Source: JAVBLU01 sp031553225 (GTDB lineage: Bacteria > Bacillota > Clostridia > Christensenellales > UBA1750). Taken from it: a stretch of 64,000 bases of DNA. The position numbers were made by a program, and so were the translations under genes. The DNA is taken from contig JAVBLU010000010.1 of assembly GCA_031553225.1 (NCBI GenBank), forward strand, positions 62,001-126,000. The letters are read 5' to 3'. The notes under the pieces were generated by a model. The model did not search any database, had not been told where the DNA came from, and worked only from the letters and a program-made list of their open reading frames with translations. Numbering within the stretch: the stretch's first letter is position 1; every line of letters begins with the position of its first letter. Positions 1-7,165 of this stretch are shown in pieces.

Positions 1-16
1 GTCGGGGGGCATCCGT

Positions 17-298
17 ATGACAGAAACGTTTGCTGTGGGCTCGTTTCGCTCGCGGCAGCAGGTAATCCGTTTTCAACAGCACTTACGCCGCAAAGGCATC
101 CTTTGCGGCACGACATCCACGCCGCGCGAGATTGCCGTGGGATGTGGACTCTCCGTGCGGTTCGCGCCGGAGATGATGAGCGCGGTCATCCATGAGTACC
201 ATCAGCTCCGGCCGACGAACCTCATCGGCTTTTATCTGGTGGAGCGCGTCGGCTCGCGCAACACGCTGCGCGCGGTGCCGGTCGACCCAATCTATTAA
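17..298 (+). CDS. DUF3343 family protein (putative Se/S carrier-like)
   Basis: This 93-residue protein matches my recollection of the DUF3343 family, annotated as putative Se/S carrier-like proteins; the biochemical role is unproven. The family-like core is the N-terminal FRSRQQVIRF stretch followed by ARG-rich KGILCGTTSTPREI and a Cys-Gly motif (VGCGLSVRF) near residues 42-50. A G-rich ribosome-binding site at 4-9 lies 7 bases before the ATG. The next gene, nth, starts 61 bases downstream on the same strand. What precedes it is outside the window, so a link to a cysteine desulfurase or selenium gene cannot be tested here. Confidence 0.75.
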   Translation: MTETFAVGSFRSRQQVIRFQQHLRRKGILCGTTSTPREIAVGCGLSVRFAPEMMSAVIHEYHQLRPTNLIGFYLVERVGSRNTLRAVPVDPIY

Positions 299-359
299 GT
301 TACGACAATTTGCTTCTTGCGCCCATCCATGTTATGATCTTGGGCGGGAGCTGGTTCAT

Positions 360-1019
360 ATGGAAAACCACGGCGACATGCTCCGCATCCTGGCCGATAC
401 ATATCCGGAGGCTAAGGCGGAGCTGCACTTTAACAATCCGTTTGAGACGCTCATCGCCGTTATACTCTCGGCGCAAACAACCGACAAACAGGTAAACCGC
501 GTTACGCCCGCGCTTTTTGAGCGCGCGAAGGACGCGGCGGCCATGGCCGCGCTCACCGTGCAGGAGGTGGAGGACCTCATCCGCACGGTGGGCTTTTATC
601 ACACAAAGGCGCGGCACATCGTGCAGACCTGCCGCATCTTGGTGGAACGCTACGAAGGAGAGGTGCCTGCAGACTTTGACGAGCTGCAGAAGCTGCCGGG
701 CGTGGGGCGCAAGACGGCAAACGTGGTTGTGTCCAACGCCTTTGGGCAGGACGCCATCGCCGTGGACACGCACGTGTTTCGCGTTGCCAACCGGCTGGGC
801 CTTGCCTGCGCCGACGACGTGCTAAAAACGGAGCTTCAGCTGCGGAAGGTTATCCCCAAAGAGGACTGGTCCGTTGCGCATCACTGGCTGATCTGGCACG
901 GGCGAAGGGTGTGCCACGCGCGCAAGCCCGACTGCGGTGTGTGCGCGCTACGCGCGCTTTGCCCCTCGGCGCCCCCATACGAACGGCAGACGCCGAATGT
1001 AAAGGAAGGTTTGCCATGA
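360..1019 (+). CDS. nth: Endonuclease III (DNA glycosylase/AP lyase)
   Basis: Base-excision repair enzyme that removes oxidised pyrimidines and cleaves the abasic site, acting on cytoplasmic DNA. The 219-residue length fits the family. The helix-hairpin-helix LPGVGRKTAN carries the catalytic lysine, and the aspartate follows in AVDTHVFRVANRLG. The C-terminal [4Fe-4S] ligands have the C-x6-C-x2-C-x5-C spacing (CHARKPDCGVCALRALC). The reading frame stays open upstream, but the start at 360 gives the normal N-terminus (MENHGDMLRIL). Its TGA overlaps the ATG of the next gene, which implies translational coupling to the FkbM methyltransferase. Identification is firm. Confidence 0.96.
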   Translation: MENHGDMLRILADTYPEAKAELHFNNPFETLIAVILSAQTTDKQVNRVTPALFERAKDAAAMAALTVQEVEDLIRTVGFYHTKARHIVQTCRILVERYEGEVPADFDELQKLPGVGRKTANVVVSNAFGQDAIAVDTHVFRVANRLGLACADDVLKTELQLRKVIPKEDWSVAHHWLIWHGRRVCHARKPDCGVCALRALCPSAPPYERQTPNVKEGLP

Positions 1020-1816
1020 AAGAGCAGTTCGTCTCATACGCGCAGTGCCATGAGGACATCCTGCTGTATCACGCCTTTCACGACCTGCCCAAAGGCTTTT
1101 ACGTGGATGTGGGCGCTAACGATCCCATCGAGCTCTCCGTTACGAAGGCGTTGCAGCTGCGCGGCTGGCGCGGGGTGAACGTGGAGCCGCTGAAGGAAAA
1201 ATACGACCTGCTGTGCGCCGACCGGCCTTTGGATTTGAACGTGTGCTGCGGCGCCGGTAGCCGGGAGGACGAGTTAACCTTCCGGGTGGACGGCATGCTC
1301 ACCTCATGCGATCCGAAAGCGATGGATGCCGCGCCGCTCGCGGAAATGCGTACGCTGCCCGTTCGGCGTCTTTCGGACATCCTGCTGGACTGCTGTCCGG
1401 ACAATACGGACATCCATTTATGCAAGATCGATGTGGAAGGCTTTGAAGAGGACGTGCTGCGGGGCATCGATTTTGCGCGGCACCGTCCTTGGGTGTTCGT
1501 GCTGGAGACGCTCATAAACGACAACCCTGAAAGCCAGCACACGAAATGGGAACCGGCGCTGCTGGAAAAGGGCTACCTCTTTGCCCGCCAAGTGGGTATG
1601 AACAGGTACTACTGCGCGCTGGAGCATGCCGACTTGGCGGCACGCATTTTGTCCGTTGAACAGCTCGGCCGTCTTTACGATCTGCGCTTTGTGGTGGCGC
1701 AAACGCCGGAGGATGTGCTGGCCCGGCGCTTTGGCGGGGCGGTCTTCCGGCGGCTTCCTTTCCTGCGGCGCGGGTTTGCGCATTTCGCCGCAAAAAAGGA
1801 TGCGCGCATGTATTGA
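1016..1816 (+). CDS. FkbM-family SAM-dependent methyltransferase
   Basis: A 266-residue methyltransferase of the FkbM type, which usually O-methylates sugars or small metabolites; the substrate here is unknown. The SAM-binding motif is FYVDVGANDP near residue 25, followed by the acidic strand NVEP and the hallmark KIDVEGFEEDVLRG near residue 140. The start at 1016 is chosen because its ATG overlaps the nth stop (ATGA); a longer frame upstream only runs through nth. A consensus-like TTGACA at the very end of this gene begins the promoter of the next unit. No glycan cluster is adjacent, so a role in glycan decoration is only a possibility. Confidence 0.85.
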   Translation: MKEQFVSYAQCHEDILLYHAFHDLPKGFYVDVGANDPIELSVTKALQLRGWRGVNVEPLKEKYDLLCADRPLDLNVCCGAGSREDELTFRVDGMLTSCDPKAMDAAPLAEMRTLPVRRLSDILLDCCPDNTDIHLCKIDVEGFEEDVLRGIDFARHRPWVFVLETLINDNPESQHTKWEPALLEKGYLFARQVGMNRYYCALEHADLAARILSVEQLGRLYDLRFVVAQTPEDVLARRFGGAVFRRLPFLRRGFAHFAAKKDARMY

Positions 1817-1841
1817 CAGGGCACGCGCGGTATGCTACCGT
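1813..1841 (+). promoter_or_regulatory. Sigma-A-like promoter ahead of a 34-codon ORF
   Basis: A perfect -35 TTGACA (1813-1818) is followed after 17 bases by TACCGT (1836-1841), a poor -10 that is preceded by TG to give an extended -10. The -35 overlaps the FkbM stop codon. Transcription would start near 1848 and run into the short ORF at 1874. Confidence 0.5.
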
Positions 1842-1873
1842 ATTTGATGAACACGACAAACGGAGGCTGTGCC

Positions 1874-1978
1874 ATGACCCGCCTGCAGGCCATCGCCATT
1901 ATCAGCGCCGCCGATCGAATTACGATTGGTGGCTTTGAGCGCGTGGCCGAGCGGGCGTCTGAAGCAGTCGCCGCCTGA
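1874..1978 (+). CDS. Small ORF (34 aa), possible leader peptide
   Basis: This 34-residue ORF begins with ATG at 1874 behind a GGAGG at 1862-1866 with 7-base spacing, and ends at TGA 1976-1978. The peptide (MTRLQAIAI..ERVAERASEAVAA) is Ala-rich and amphipathic with no signal peptide; I recognise no family. It sits between its own promoter-like sequence and a strong intrinsic terminator at 2004-2034, upstream of the XRE/cupin gene. That layout fits either an independent small protein or a leader peptide controlling read-through. The peptide lacks an obvious run of regulatory codons, so classical amino-acid attenuation is not evident. Confidence 0.45.
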   Translation: MTRLQAIAIISAADRITIGGFERVAERASEAVAA

Positions 1979-2003
1979 CCCTTTTTCGGGGGGAAGGTTA
2001 TCG

Positions 2004-2034
2004 CGGTTCGGCCTGTGGGCCGGACCGTTTTTTT
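2004..2034 (+). terminator. Rho-independent terminator after the 34-codon ORF
   Basis: A 10-bp GC-rich stem (2004-2013 with 2018-2027, one G-U pair) has a four-base TGTG loop and is followed directly by seven Ts (2028-2034). It lies 36 bases before the XRE/cupin start and would end transcripts of the short ORF or act as an attenuator for the genes downstream. Confidence 0.85.
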
Positions 2035-2070
2035 GTCCCGCAGGCCATATCATAACGGGAGGTGCGCTAC

Positions 2071-2625
2071 ATGTCACAGGGGATTATGGAACTGGCCGCG
2101 CGAATCCGGGAGATGCGAGAGTTGGCGGGCCTGGACGCAGCGCCGCTGGCGCAGGAGTACGGCATCACGCCCGCGCTGTACCAGCAGTATGAGAGCGGCA
2201 CGGTGGATATTCCTGCCAGCTTTCTGCTGTTCCTGGCCGGGAAGTTCGGCGTGGAGCTCGCAACGCTGCTAACGGGCGAGGAGCCGCGGCTTCGGCGCTT
2301 CTGTCTCACCCGCAGGGGCCGGGGCGTTGGGGTGGACCGCCGCAAGGAGTACAAGTATAAAAACTTAGCCTACAACTTCCAGGGCAAAAAGGGCGAGCCG
2401 TTCTTGGTGGTAGTGGAGCCAAACGCCGGCGCCGACTTCCCGCTCAACGCGCATCCGGGGCAGGAGTTTGATTACGTGCTGGAGGGATCCATGCGCGTGA
2501 GCGTGGCCGGGGCCGTGATGGAGCTGCATGAAGGCGACTGTTTGTACTACGATTCCACCGCGCCGCACGGCATGCAGGCGATCGGCGGACCTTGCCGGTT
2601 CCTGGCCGTCATCTTTGCGGAATAA
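2071..2625 (+). CDS. XRE-family regulator with C-terminal cupin domain
   Basis: A 184-residue predicted DNA-binding regulator. Residues about 5-65 form an HTH of the XRE type (LAARIREMRELAGL..YGITPALYQQYESG). Residues about 110-184 form a cupin barrel (HPGQEFDYVLEGSMRV..DCLYYDSTAPHGMQAIG) that could bind a small ligand or metal. The ATG at 2071 is chosen over the in-frame GTG at 2062 because GGGAGG at 2057-2062 sits 8 bases before it. The acyl-CoA synthetase starts 15 bases downstream, so the regulator probably controls or senses that pathway. XRE-cupin/AMP-ligase pairs are familiar in Clostridia; the ligand is unknown. Confidence 0.88.
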   Translation: MSQGIMELAARIREMRELAGLDAAPLAQEYGITPALYQQYESGTVDIPASFLLFLAGKFGVELATLLTGEEPRLRRFCLTRRGRGVGVDRRKEYKYKNLAYNFQGKKGEPFLVVVEPNAGADFPLNAHPGQEFDYVLEGSMRVSVAGAVMELHEGDCLYYDSTAPHGMQAIGGPCRFLAVIFAE

Positions 2626-2640
2626 GAGGGGGAGACATCG

Positions 2641-4299
2641 ATGTTTGTGGAGCGTTACACGCGCGCGTCGTTCGCGTCGCAGGAGGATTTTGAGCGCAAT
2701 TTTCGCATCGATATCCCCGCAAACTTCAACTTTGCCTACGACGTGGTGGACGAGTGGGCGCGCACCGCGCCCGATAAGCTGGCCATGCGGTGGTGCGACG
2801 ATAAGGGCGAGGAGAGGGCCTTTACCTTTGCCGACATGGCGCGCCAGTCGCAGCGCATGGCAAACTATTTCACCTCGCTTGGCATCCGAAAGGGCGACCC
2901 TGTGATGCTCGTGCTCAAGCGCCGCTACGAGTTCTGGTTTTGCGTGCTCGCGCTGCACCGCATCGGCGCGGTAGCCGTGCCTGCCACGCATCTGCTCACC
3001 CGCAAGGACATCGTGTACCGCTGTGAGGCGGCCTCCATCCGCATGATCGTCGCCTGCGACGACGAGAACGTGGTGCGCTCGGTGAACGAGGCGCTGCCTT
3101 CCTGCAGCACGCTTCAGACGCGCGTCAAGCTGGGCGCGCCTGTGGACGGTTGGCGGGCACTCGAGGACTTCGCCGCCTGCGAAGACGGTTTCGCTCGCCC
3201 GCAGCCGCTGAATGCGAACACCGACATGATGCTTTTGTACTTTACCTCGGGAACCACCGGCATGCCCAAGATGGTCGCGCTCAACTTCGTGTATCCGCTC
3301 GGCCACATCATCACGGCGCGTTTCTGGCACAACCTGCACGAACAATCGCTGCACTTAACCGTGGCGGACACGGGCTGGGCCAAGGCCGTGTGGGGCAAGC
3401 TTTACGGCCAGTGGCTGTGCGGCGCGGCCGTGTTCACCTACGATTTCGACAAGTTCAGCGCGCGCGACCTTTTATCCGTTATGTCCAAGCACCGCGTGAC
3501 CAGCCTGTGCGCGCCGCCCACCATCTTCCGCTACATGATGAAGGAAGACCTCTCAGCGTTCGATCTCTCCGCGCTGGAGTGGCTGACTACGGCGGGCGAG
3601 CCCTTAAACCCCGAGGTGTTCGAGCAGATCCGCGCCAAGACCGGCCTGCAGCTGCACGAGAGCTACGGCCAGACCGAGCTGGTCGTATCGCTGCTCACGA
3701 GTCCGTACATGACCCCGCGGCCCGGCTCCATGGGCCGCCCGTCGCCCGCATGCCCCGTTGCGCTTGTGGATGAGGACGGCAACGAGCTGGAGGCGGGCGA
3801 GCAGGGGGAGATCGCCTTGCGCGTGCGGCCCGAGGATGGCGTGCCGGGTATCTTCTCGGGCTACTACCGCGACGAGAAGCGCACGAAGGACGTGTGGCAC
3901 GACGGGCTGTATCGCACGGGCGACATGGCCTGGAAGGATGAGGACGGCTACTACTGGTTCATCGGCCGCGCGGACGACGTGATCAAGTCCTCCGGCTACC
4001 GCATCGGGCCCTTTGAGGTGGAGTCCGCGCTGATTGAGCATCCGGCCGTGCTGGAGTGCGCCGTGACCGGCGTGCCCGACCCGGACCGGGGCGCGGTGGT
4101 CAAGGCCACGGTGGTGCTCGCCAGGGGCTTTGAAAAGAGCGAGGCGCTGATGAAAGAGCTGCAGGAGCACGTCAAGCATGTCACCGCGCCCTACAAGTAC
4201 CCGCGCATCGTGGAGTTCGTGGACGAGCTGCCCAAGACCATCTCCGGCAAGATCCAGCGCGTAAAGATACGCCAGTCGGACGAGGGGAAACAGGCGTAA
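2641..4299 (+). CDS. AMP-dependent acyl-CoA synthetase/ligase
   Basis: A 552-residue adenylate-forming ligase that activates a carboxylic acid with ATP and transfers it to CoA. The P-loop YFTSGTTGMPK is near residue 200, ESYGQTELV near 340, the hinge region YRTGDMAWKDEDGY near 420, and the C-terminal catalytic lysine lies in PKTISGKIQRVKIR. The whole protein resembles medium-chain acyl-CoA synthetases (acetyl-CoA synthetase-like family). A GAGGGGGAG ribosome-binding site precedes the ATG. It forms a two-gene unit with the XRE/cupin regulator and is followed by a strong terminator. Substrate chain length or aromatic preference cannot be read from the sequence. Confidence 0.92.
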   Translation: MFVERYTRASFASQEDFERNFRIDIPANFNFAYDVVDEWARTAPDKLAMRWCDDKGEERAFTFADMARQSQRMANYFTSLGIRKGDPVMLVLKRRYEFWFCVLALHRIGAVAVPATHLLTRKDIVYRCEAASIRMIVACDDENVVRSVNEALPSCSTLQTRVKLGAPVDGWRALEDFAACEDGFARPQPLNANTDMMLLYFTSGTTGMPKMVALNFVYPLGHIITARFWHNLHEQSLHLTVADTGWAKAVWGKLYGQWLCGAAVFTYDFDKFSARDLLSVMSKHRVTSLCAPPTIFRYMMKEDLSAFDLSALEWLTTAGEPLNPEVFEQIRAKTGLQLHESYGQTELVVSLLTSPYMTPRPGSMGRPSPACPVALVDEDGNELEAGEQGEIALRVRPEDGVPGIFSGYYRDEKRTKDVWHDGLYRTGDMAWKDEDGYYWFIGRADDVIKSSGYRIGPFEVESALIEHPAVLECAVTGVPDPDRGAVVKATVVLARGFEKSEALMKELQEHVKHVTAPYKYPRIVEFVDELPKTISGKIQRVKIRQSDEGKQA

Positions 4300-4341
4300 G
4301 TATACAGGGCCTGCTTTGAAAAGCATATATAAGCATTCGCC

Positions 4342-4374
4342 AAGATAGATGCCGGTTCGGCATCTATCTTTTTG
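4342..4374 (+). terminator. Rho-independent terminator after the acyl-CoA synthetase
   Basis: A perfect 13-bp stem (4342-4354 with 4358-4370) with a 3-base loop leads into TTTGCTTTT. It closes the regulator/synthetase unit. Confidence 0.88.
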
Positions 4375-4414
4375 CTTTTACATAATAAAAATATGCATTA
4401 CACTTCAAAATGAC

Positions 4415-4443
4415 TTGTTTTTTTGTGTTTATTATGGTAATAT
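4415..4443 (+). promoter_or_regulatory. Candidate sigma-A promoter of the islet genes
   Basis: TTGTTT (4415-4420) is separated by 17 bases from TAATAT (4438-4443), and TGG directly before it gives an extended -10. The surrounding DNA is strikingly AT-rich compared with the rest of the window. A start near 4450 would put the G10 tract at 4460-4469 in the early leader. Confidence 0.5.
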
Positions 4444-4459
4444 TTGATTACAAAAATGA

Positions 4460-4469
4460 GGGGGGGGGG
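4460..4469 (+). repeat. G10 homopolymer tract in the leader of the secreted-protein gene
   Basis: Ten consecutive guanines lie between the predicted promoter and the start codon at 4533. Tracts of this length are prone to slipped-strand length change. No open frame joins the tract to the downstream gene in any register, because a TGA at 4512-4514 is in frame with the start codon, so any effect would act on transcription or on the mRNA leader. Confidence 0.9.
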
Positions 4470-4532
4470 TTGGCGATGGGCCGGAGGATGACGCTTCCCC
4501 AATCCGGGACGTGAGGAGAAAGGGGTATAACA

Positions 4533-5276
4533 ATGAAAAGGACAAGTGTCCGCAGTGTATGCGTGCTGTTGGCCTTGGTGATGCTCGTTACGGCTATGCC
4601 CGTTGCCATTGCAGCAGATTCGTTCGTAAACTCCAAATCCGTGAACGCCCGACGCTTAGAAAGTAAGTACAAGGATTATAACCTGCAGCTGTTGGACATA
4701 GCGACTCATCCTGAACTTACAACCTTATACAACGAAGACAAGCTGATTCGATTGGACAGCTATGATCAGTTGGATATGGTGATACAAGCCCTCATTGCAA
4801 ACGCGCCGGAGGTTATCGAGTTGAATGCGCAGAACACGCATGTTCTTGACAGAGGGAGTGAAACGCCTAAGAATCAAAGCTATTCTTACGGTGATCAGTA
4901 TTATTACGGACGCCAGTGCGCATATTCGGACTATTGGGCTTCAGCGCCTATCATCCCTATGTTTGGTCCGATTGATATGATTGTCATACGGAATGTCAAC
5001 TTTATGGCAGACTGGGTCCGTCGCGCAAGCGGTGCTATTGAGTACACGAACGTTTATAACATCTTTTCCTATGCCACCGGGATCTTAGGCCTTAGGCAAT
5101 GGATACACCGTTGGGGCGTTGCCAATATCATGCCGCCGTATGGATACGGGATGAATAATTCCGTGTACATAACAGTGCGGGGAACGGTGGTCGTCGGCGT
5201 TGTGATCGGGAATCAGCCCATCGGCATTTCCTTCGATCAGGACTGGAACTTCCATTTGGGTGTGCTATGGTACTAA
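4533..5276 (+). CDS. Secreted protein of unknown function
   Basis: A 247-residue protein I do not recognise. A classical signal peptide is clear: MKRTSVRS, a hydrophobic core VCVLLALVMLVTAM, and a likely cleavage after AIAA near residue 28. The mature part is rich in Tyr, Asn and aromatic residues (NQSYSYGDQYYYGR around 115-130) and ends in a hydrophobic beta-like segment with many Gly, Val and Ile residues. GAGGAGAAAGGGG provides the ribosome-binding site. Its codon use and base composition are visibly AT-richer than its neighbours, which suggests transfer. It overlaps the next ORF by 10 bases. A toxin- or bacteriocin-like role is speculative. Confidence 0.8.
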   Translation: MKRTSVRSVCVLLALVMLVTAMPVAIAADSFVNSKSVNARRLESKYKDYNLQLLDIATHPELTTLYNEDKLIRLDSYDQLDMVIQALIANAPEVIELNAQNTHVLDRGSETPKNQSYSYGDQYYYGRQCAYSDYWASAPIIPMFGPIDMIVIRNVNFMADWVRRASGAIEYTNVYNIFSYATGILGLRQWIHRWGVANIMPPYGYGMNNSVYITVRGTVVVGVVIGNQPIGISFDQDWNFHLGVLWY

Positions 5277-5599
5277 GCCCGTGTGAGCTCGCCGCGATAC
5301 CGGCGGCGATTCTCCTCTTCGCGCTGTGTCTTAAACGGCGCACGGGTTTGTCGCGCGCGACGCTGATGACGGCGGCGGTCCTGCTGGGGCTGCTCGCATG
5401 CATACGCTACCGGCATGGCGAGTGGTTGTTCGTCGGGTTTCCCATCCATCTGCTGCTTGTGCGGCAGGACGGAGGCGTCGTCGTTGATCTGGGCGCGCTC
5501 CTTCTGCCCATGTTTGCCTATTCGGTCTCCGCGCTGCTTCTTGTTCCCTTTGGCAGGCGGCTGATTTCCCGCCGGGCAGGCCCGCCGCGCGCCCCATAG
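5267..5599 (+). CDS. Small multi-pass membrane protein of unknown function
   Basis: A 110-residue ORF with three probable membrane segments (about residues 7-22, 33-45 and 76-96) and a basic C-terminus (RRLISRRAGPPRAP). It starts at ATG 5267 inside the last codons of the secreted-protein gene, so the two are probably translationally coupled. Unlike its partner it has the GC-rich composition of the host chromosome. A small membrane protein tied to a secreted protein is the arrangement seen in toxin/immunity or secretion-accessory pairs, but nothing in the sequence proves that. I see no conserved motif. Confidence 0.6.
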   Translation: MVLSPCELAAIPAAILLFALCLKRRTGLSRATLMTAAVLLGLLACIRYRHGEWLFVGFPIHLLLVRQDGGVVVDLGALLLPMFAYSVSALLLVPFGRRLISRRAGPPRAP

Positions 5600-5617
5600 A
5601 ACGATCACGCGGCCATA

Positions 5618-5651
5618 CCGGCCCGCCTGCGGTTAACCGCGGGCGGGCCGG
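5618..5651 (+). repeat. GC-rich 17-bp inverted repeat between the islet and spoIIP
   Basis: The arms 5618-5634 and 5635-5651 are complementary apart from one G-T wobble, and the centre is the palindrome GCGGTTAACCGC. There is no T-tract on either side, so it is not a canonical intrinsic terminator. It could be a rho-type or protein-binding site. Confidence 0.6.
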
Positions 5652-5823
5652 TCAGCCTGTCGTCAAGCCGCGGTTCATTTACTTCGCAAACGCCCAATCG
5701 GCTAGCTGCACATAGGACGCAGGAGAACGGCGGCGTATACGGCGGAACCGGCTTTTGCGCTTGGGTTCTACGCGGGCGGGCCGGTTCATATCCTGTAACA
5801 CGCTGTGGAAACGGGGTGTGCGC

Positions 5824-7026
5824 ATGGTACGCATCAAAGTACTCCGCCTGTCGCAAATACTCTACACCGGGCTGGTTGTGGTGCTGGCGGCCCTGGCCGT
5901 CGTGCTTGTGCTGCGCGTGGTGCCGGCCTCCTCGCCAAGCCCGCGGCCGCAGACCACGACGCCGCCCGCCACCTATGCCCCGCGCGGAACGCCCGCGTCC
6001 GTAACAACTCCCAAGCCCGCCGGCGTTACGGTGCCCACCCGCAGCGAGCTTGCGCCGGCCTCCGCGCCGGCCGCCGCGCAGGCGCCCACCCCATCGCCAG
6101 CGCCTGTCGCTCTTGCGGAGGCGCCGACAGCGGCTCCGCTTTTTTTGACGGACACGGTGTCCAAGCCCCCCCGGACGGGCCTTTCCGTGTTCAGCCGGCT
6201 GCTCTTCGGCGTGGACCTGTCCGATCCCTCCTCGCTGCCGTCGGCCATGCTGCCCTACGGGCGGGCGGTGAGCGTCATGGCGCCCGTGGCGGAGGAGCGG
6301 CAGACCGAGTCCGAACACGAGGACGCCGTACCGGAGGAGATCCACATCGAGCTTGCGCAGATGGACAAGACGTACACGCCGCCCGTGCGCGTGGCAAGCG
6401 TTCTGCGCGCGCTCATCTATCACACGCACACCGAAGAGGCCTACGAGCAGGTATCCGCCGATCCGTACAAGGAGGCGGGAAAATGGCGCACCGAGGACTA
6501 CGCTCACTCGATCGTGCGCGTGGGCGACGAGCTGTCGCGGCAGCTGTCTCTGCGCGGGTTCGACGTGCTGCACGACAAGACCGACCACGAGCCGCCCAAG
6601 CTGGGCACGGCCTACGTGCGCTCGCTGGAGACGCTGGAAGGGTACGAAGCGCGCGGGGAGCAGTTCGACCTGTACATCGATCTGCACCGCGACGCCTACT
6701 CCAAAAACTGGGATGAACCATCGCCCACGGTGGCCATCGACGGCAAGGAATGCGCGCGCGTGATGATGCTCATCGGCAACGGGGAAGGTTTTACCGTCAA
6801 GCCCGAATGGCATGAGAACTATAAGCTCGCTCAGCGCCTTTCGGATGAGCTCAACCAGATCGCCCCGGGCTTCGCGCGCCCCGTGATGGTGAAGGACGGC
6901 CGCTACAACCAGCACGTCTCCAGGCAGGCCATCCTGATCGAGGTCGGACACAACAAATCCACCCTGGAACAGTGCCTGAACAGCATGCCGTACCTTGCGG
7001 ACGCCCTGGCGAAAACCCTTGAATGA
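5824..7026 (+). CDS. spoIIP: Stage II sporulation protein P
   Basis: Peptidoglycan amidase/endopeptidase of the SpoIIDMP engulfment complex, acting at the sporulation septum. The start at 5824 gives 400 residues: a membrane anchor at about 11-32, a long Pro/Ala/Thr-rich linker to about residue 120, then the SpoIIP catalytic domain. Signature segments are ALIYHTHTEEAY, the DLHRDA motif, a GNGEGFTVKPEWHENYKLA block and the terminal ILIEVGHNKSTLEQC. GTG at 5818 is an alternative start in the same frame with a GGGG ribosome-binding site just upstream. It appears monocistronic. The identification is firm; the linker is longer and more GC-rich than in Bacillus. Confidence 0.95.
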   Translation: MVRIKVLRLSQILYTGLVVVLAALAVVLVLRVVPASSPSPRPQTTTPPATYAPRGTPASVTTPKPAGVTVPTRSELAPASAPAAAQAPTPSPAPVALAEAPTAAPLFLTDTVSKPPRTGLSVFSRLLFGVDLSDPSSLPSAMLPYGRAVSVMAPVAEERQTESEHEDAVPEEIHIELAQMDKTYTPPVRVASVLRALIYHTHTEEAYEQVSADPYKEAGKWRTEDYAHSIVRVGDELSRQLSLRGFDVLHDKTDHEPPKLGTAYVRSLETLEGYEARGEQFDLYIDLHRDAYSKNWDEPSPTVAIDGKECARVMMLIGNGEGFTVKPEWHENYKLAQRLSDELNQIAPGFARPVMVKDGRYNQHVSRQAILIEVGHNKSTLEQCLNSMPYLADALAKTLE

Positions 7027-7103
7027 GGAAGGCTACCAAATCCGCTTGCGCCTAGGGATAAACGGCCTCTGAAAACTGCGTGAAAAATAGATGAGCAAAT
7101 ACA

Positions 7104-7132
7104 TTGACCAATCGGCCTGGTGATGGTAAAGT
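7104..7132 (+). promoter_or_regulatory. Sigma-A-like promoter of the radical SAM-rng operon
   Basis: TTGACC (7104-7109) is followed after 17 bases by TAAAGT (7127-7132), with TGG immediately before the -10. The first gene of the operon starts at 7166. Confidence 0.55.
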
Positions 7133-7165
7133 ATTGCGGAACTCTATCACAACGGAGGCCAATTG

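Noticed and set aside
1939..2015. tRNA-like string (TGGCCGAGCGG and a later GGTTCG)
   Set aside because: No acceptor stem closes around it and the second motif is part of a terminator stem. The region reads as a short ORF instead.
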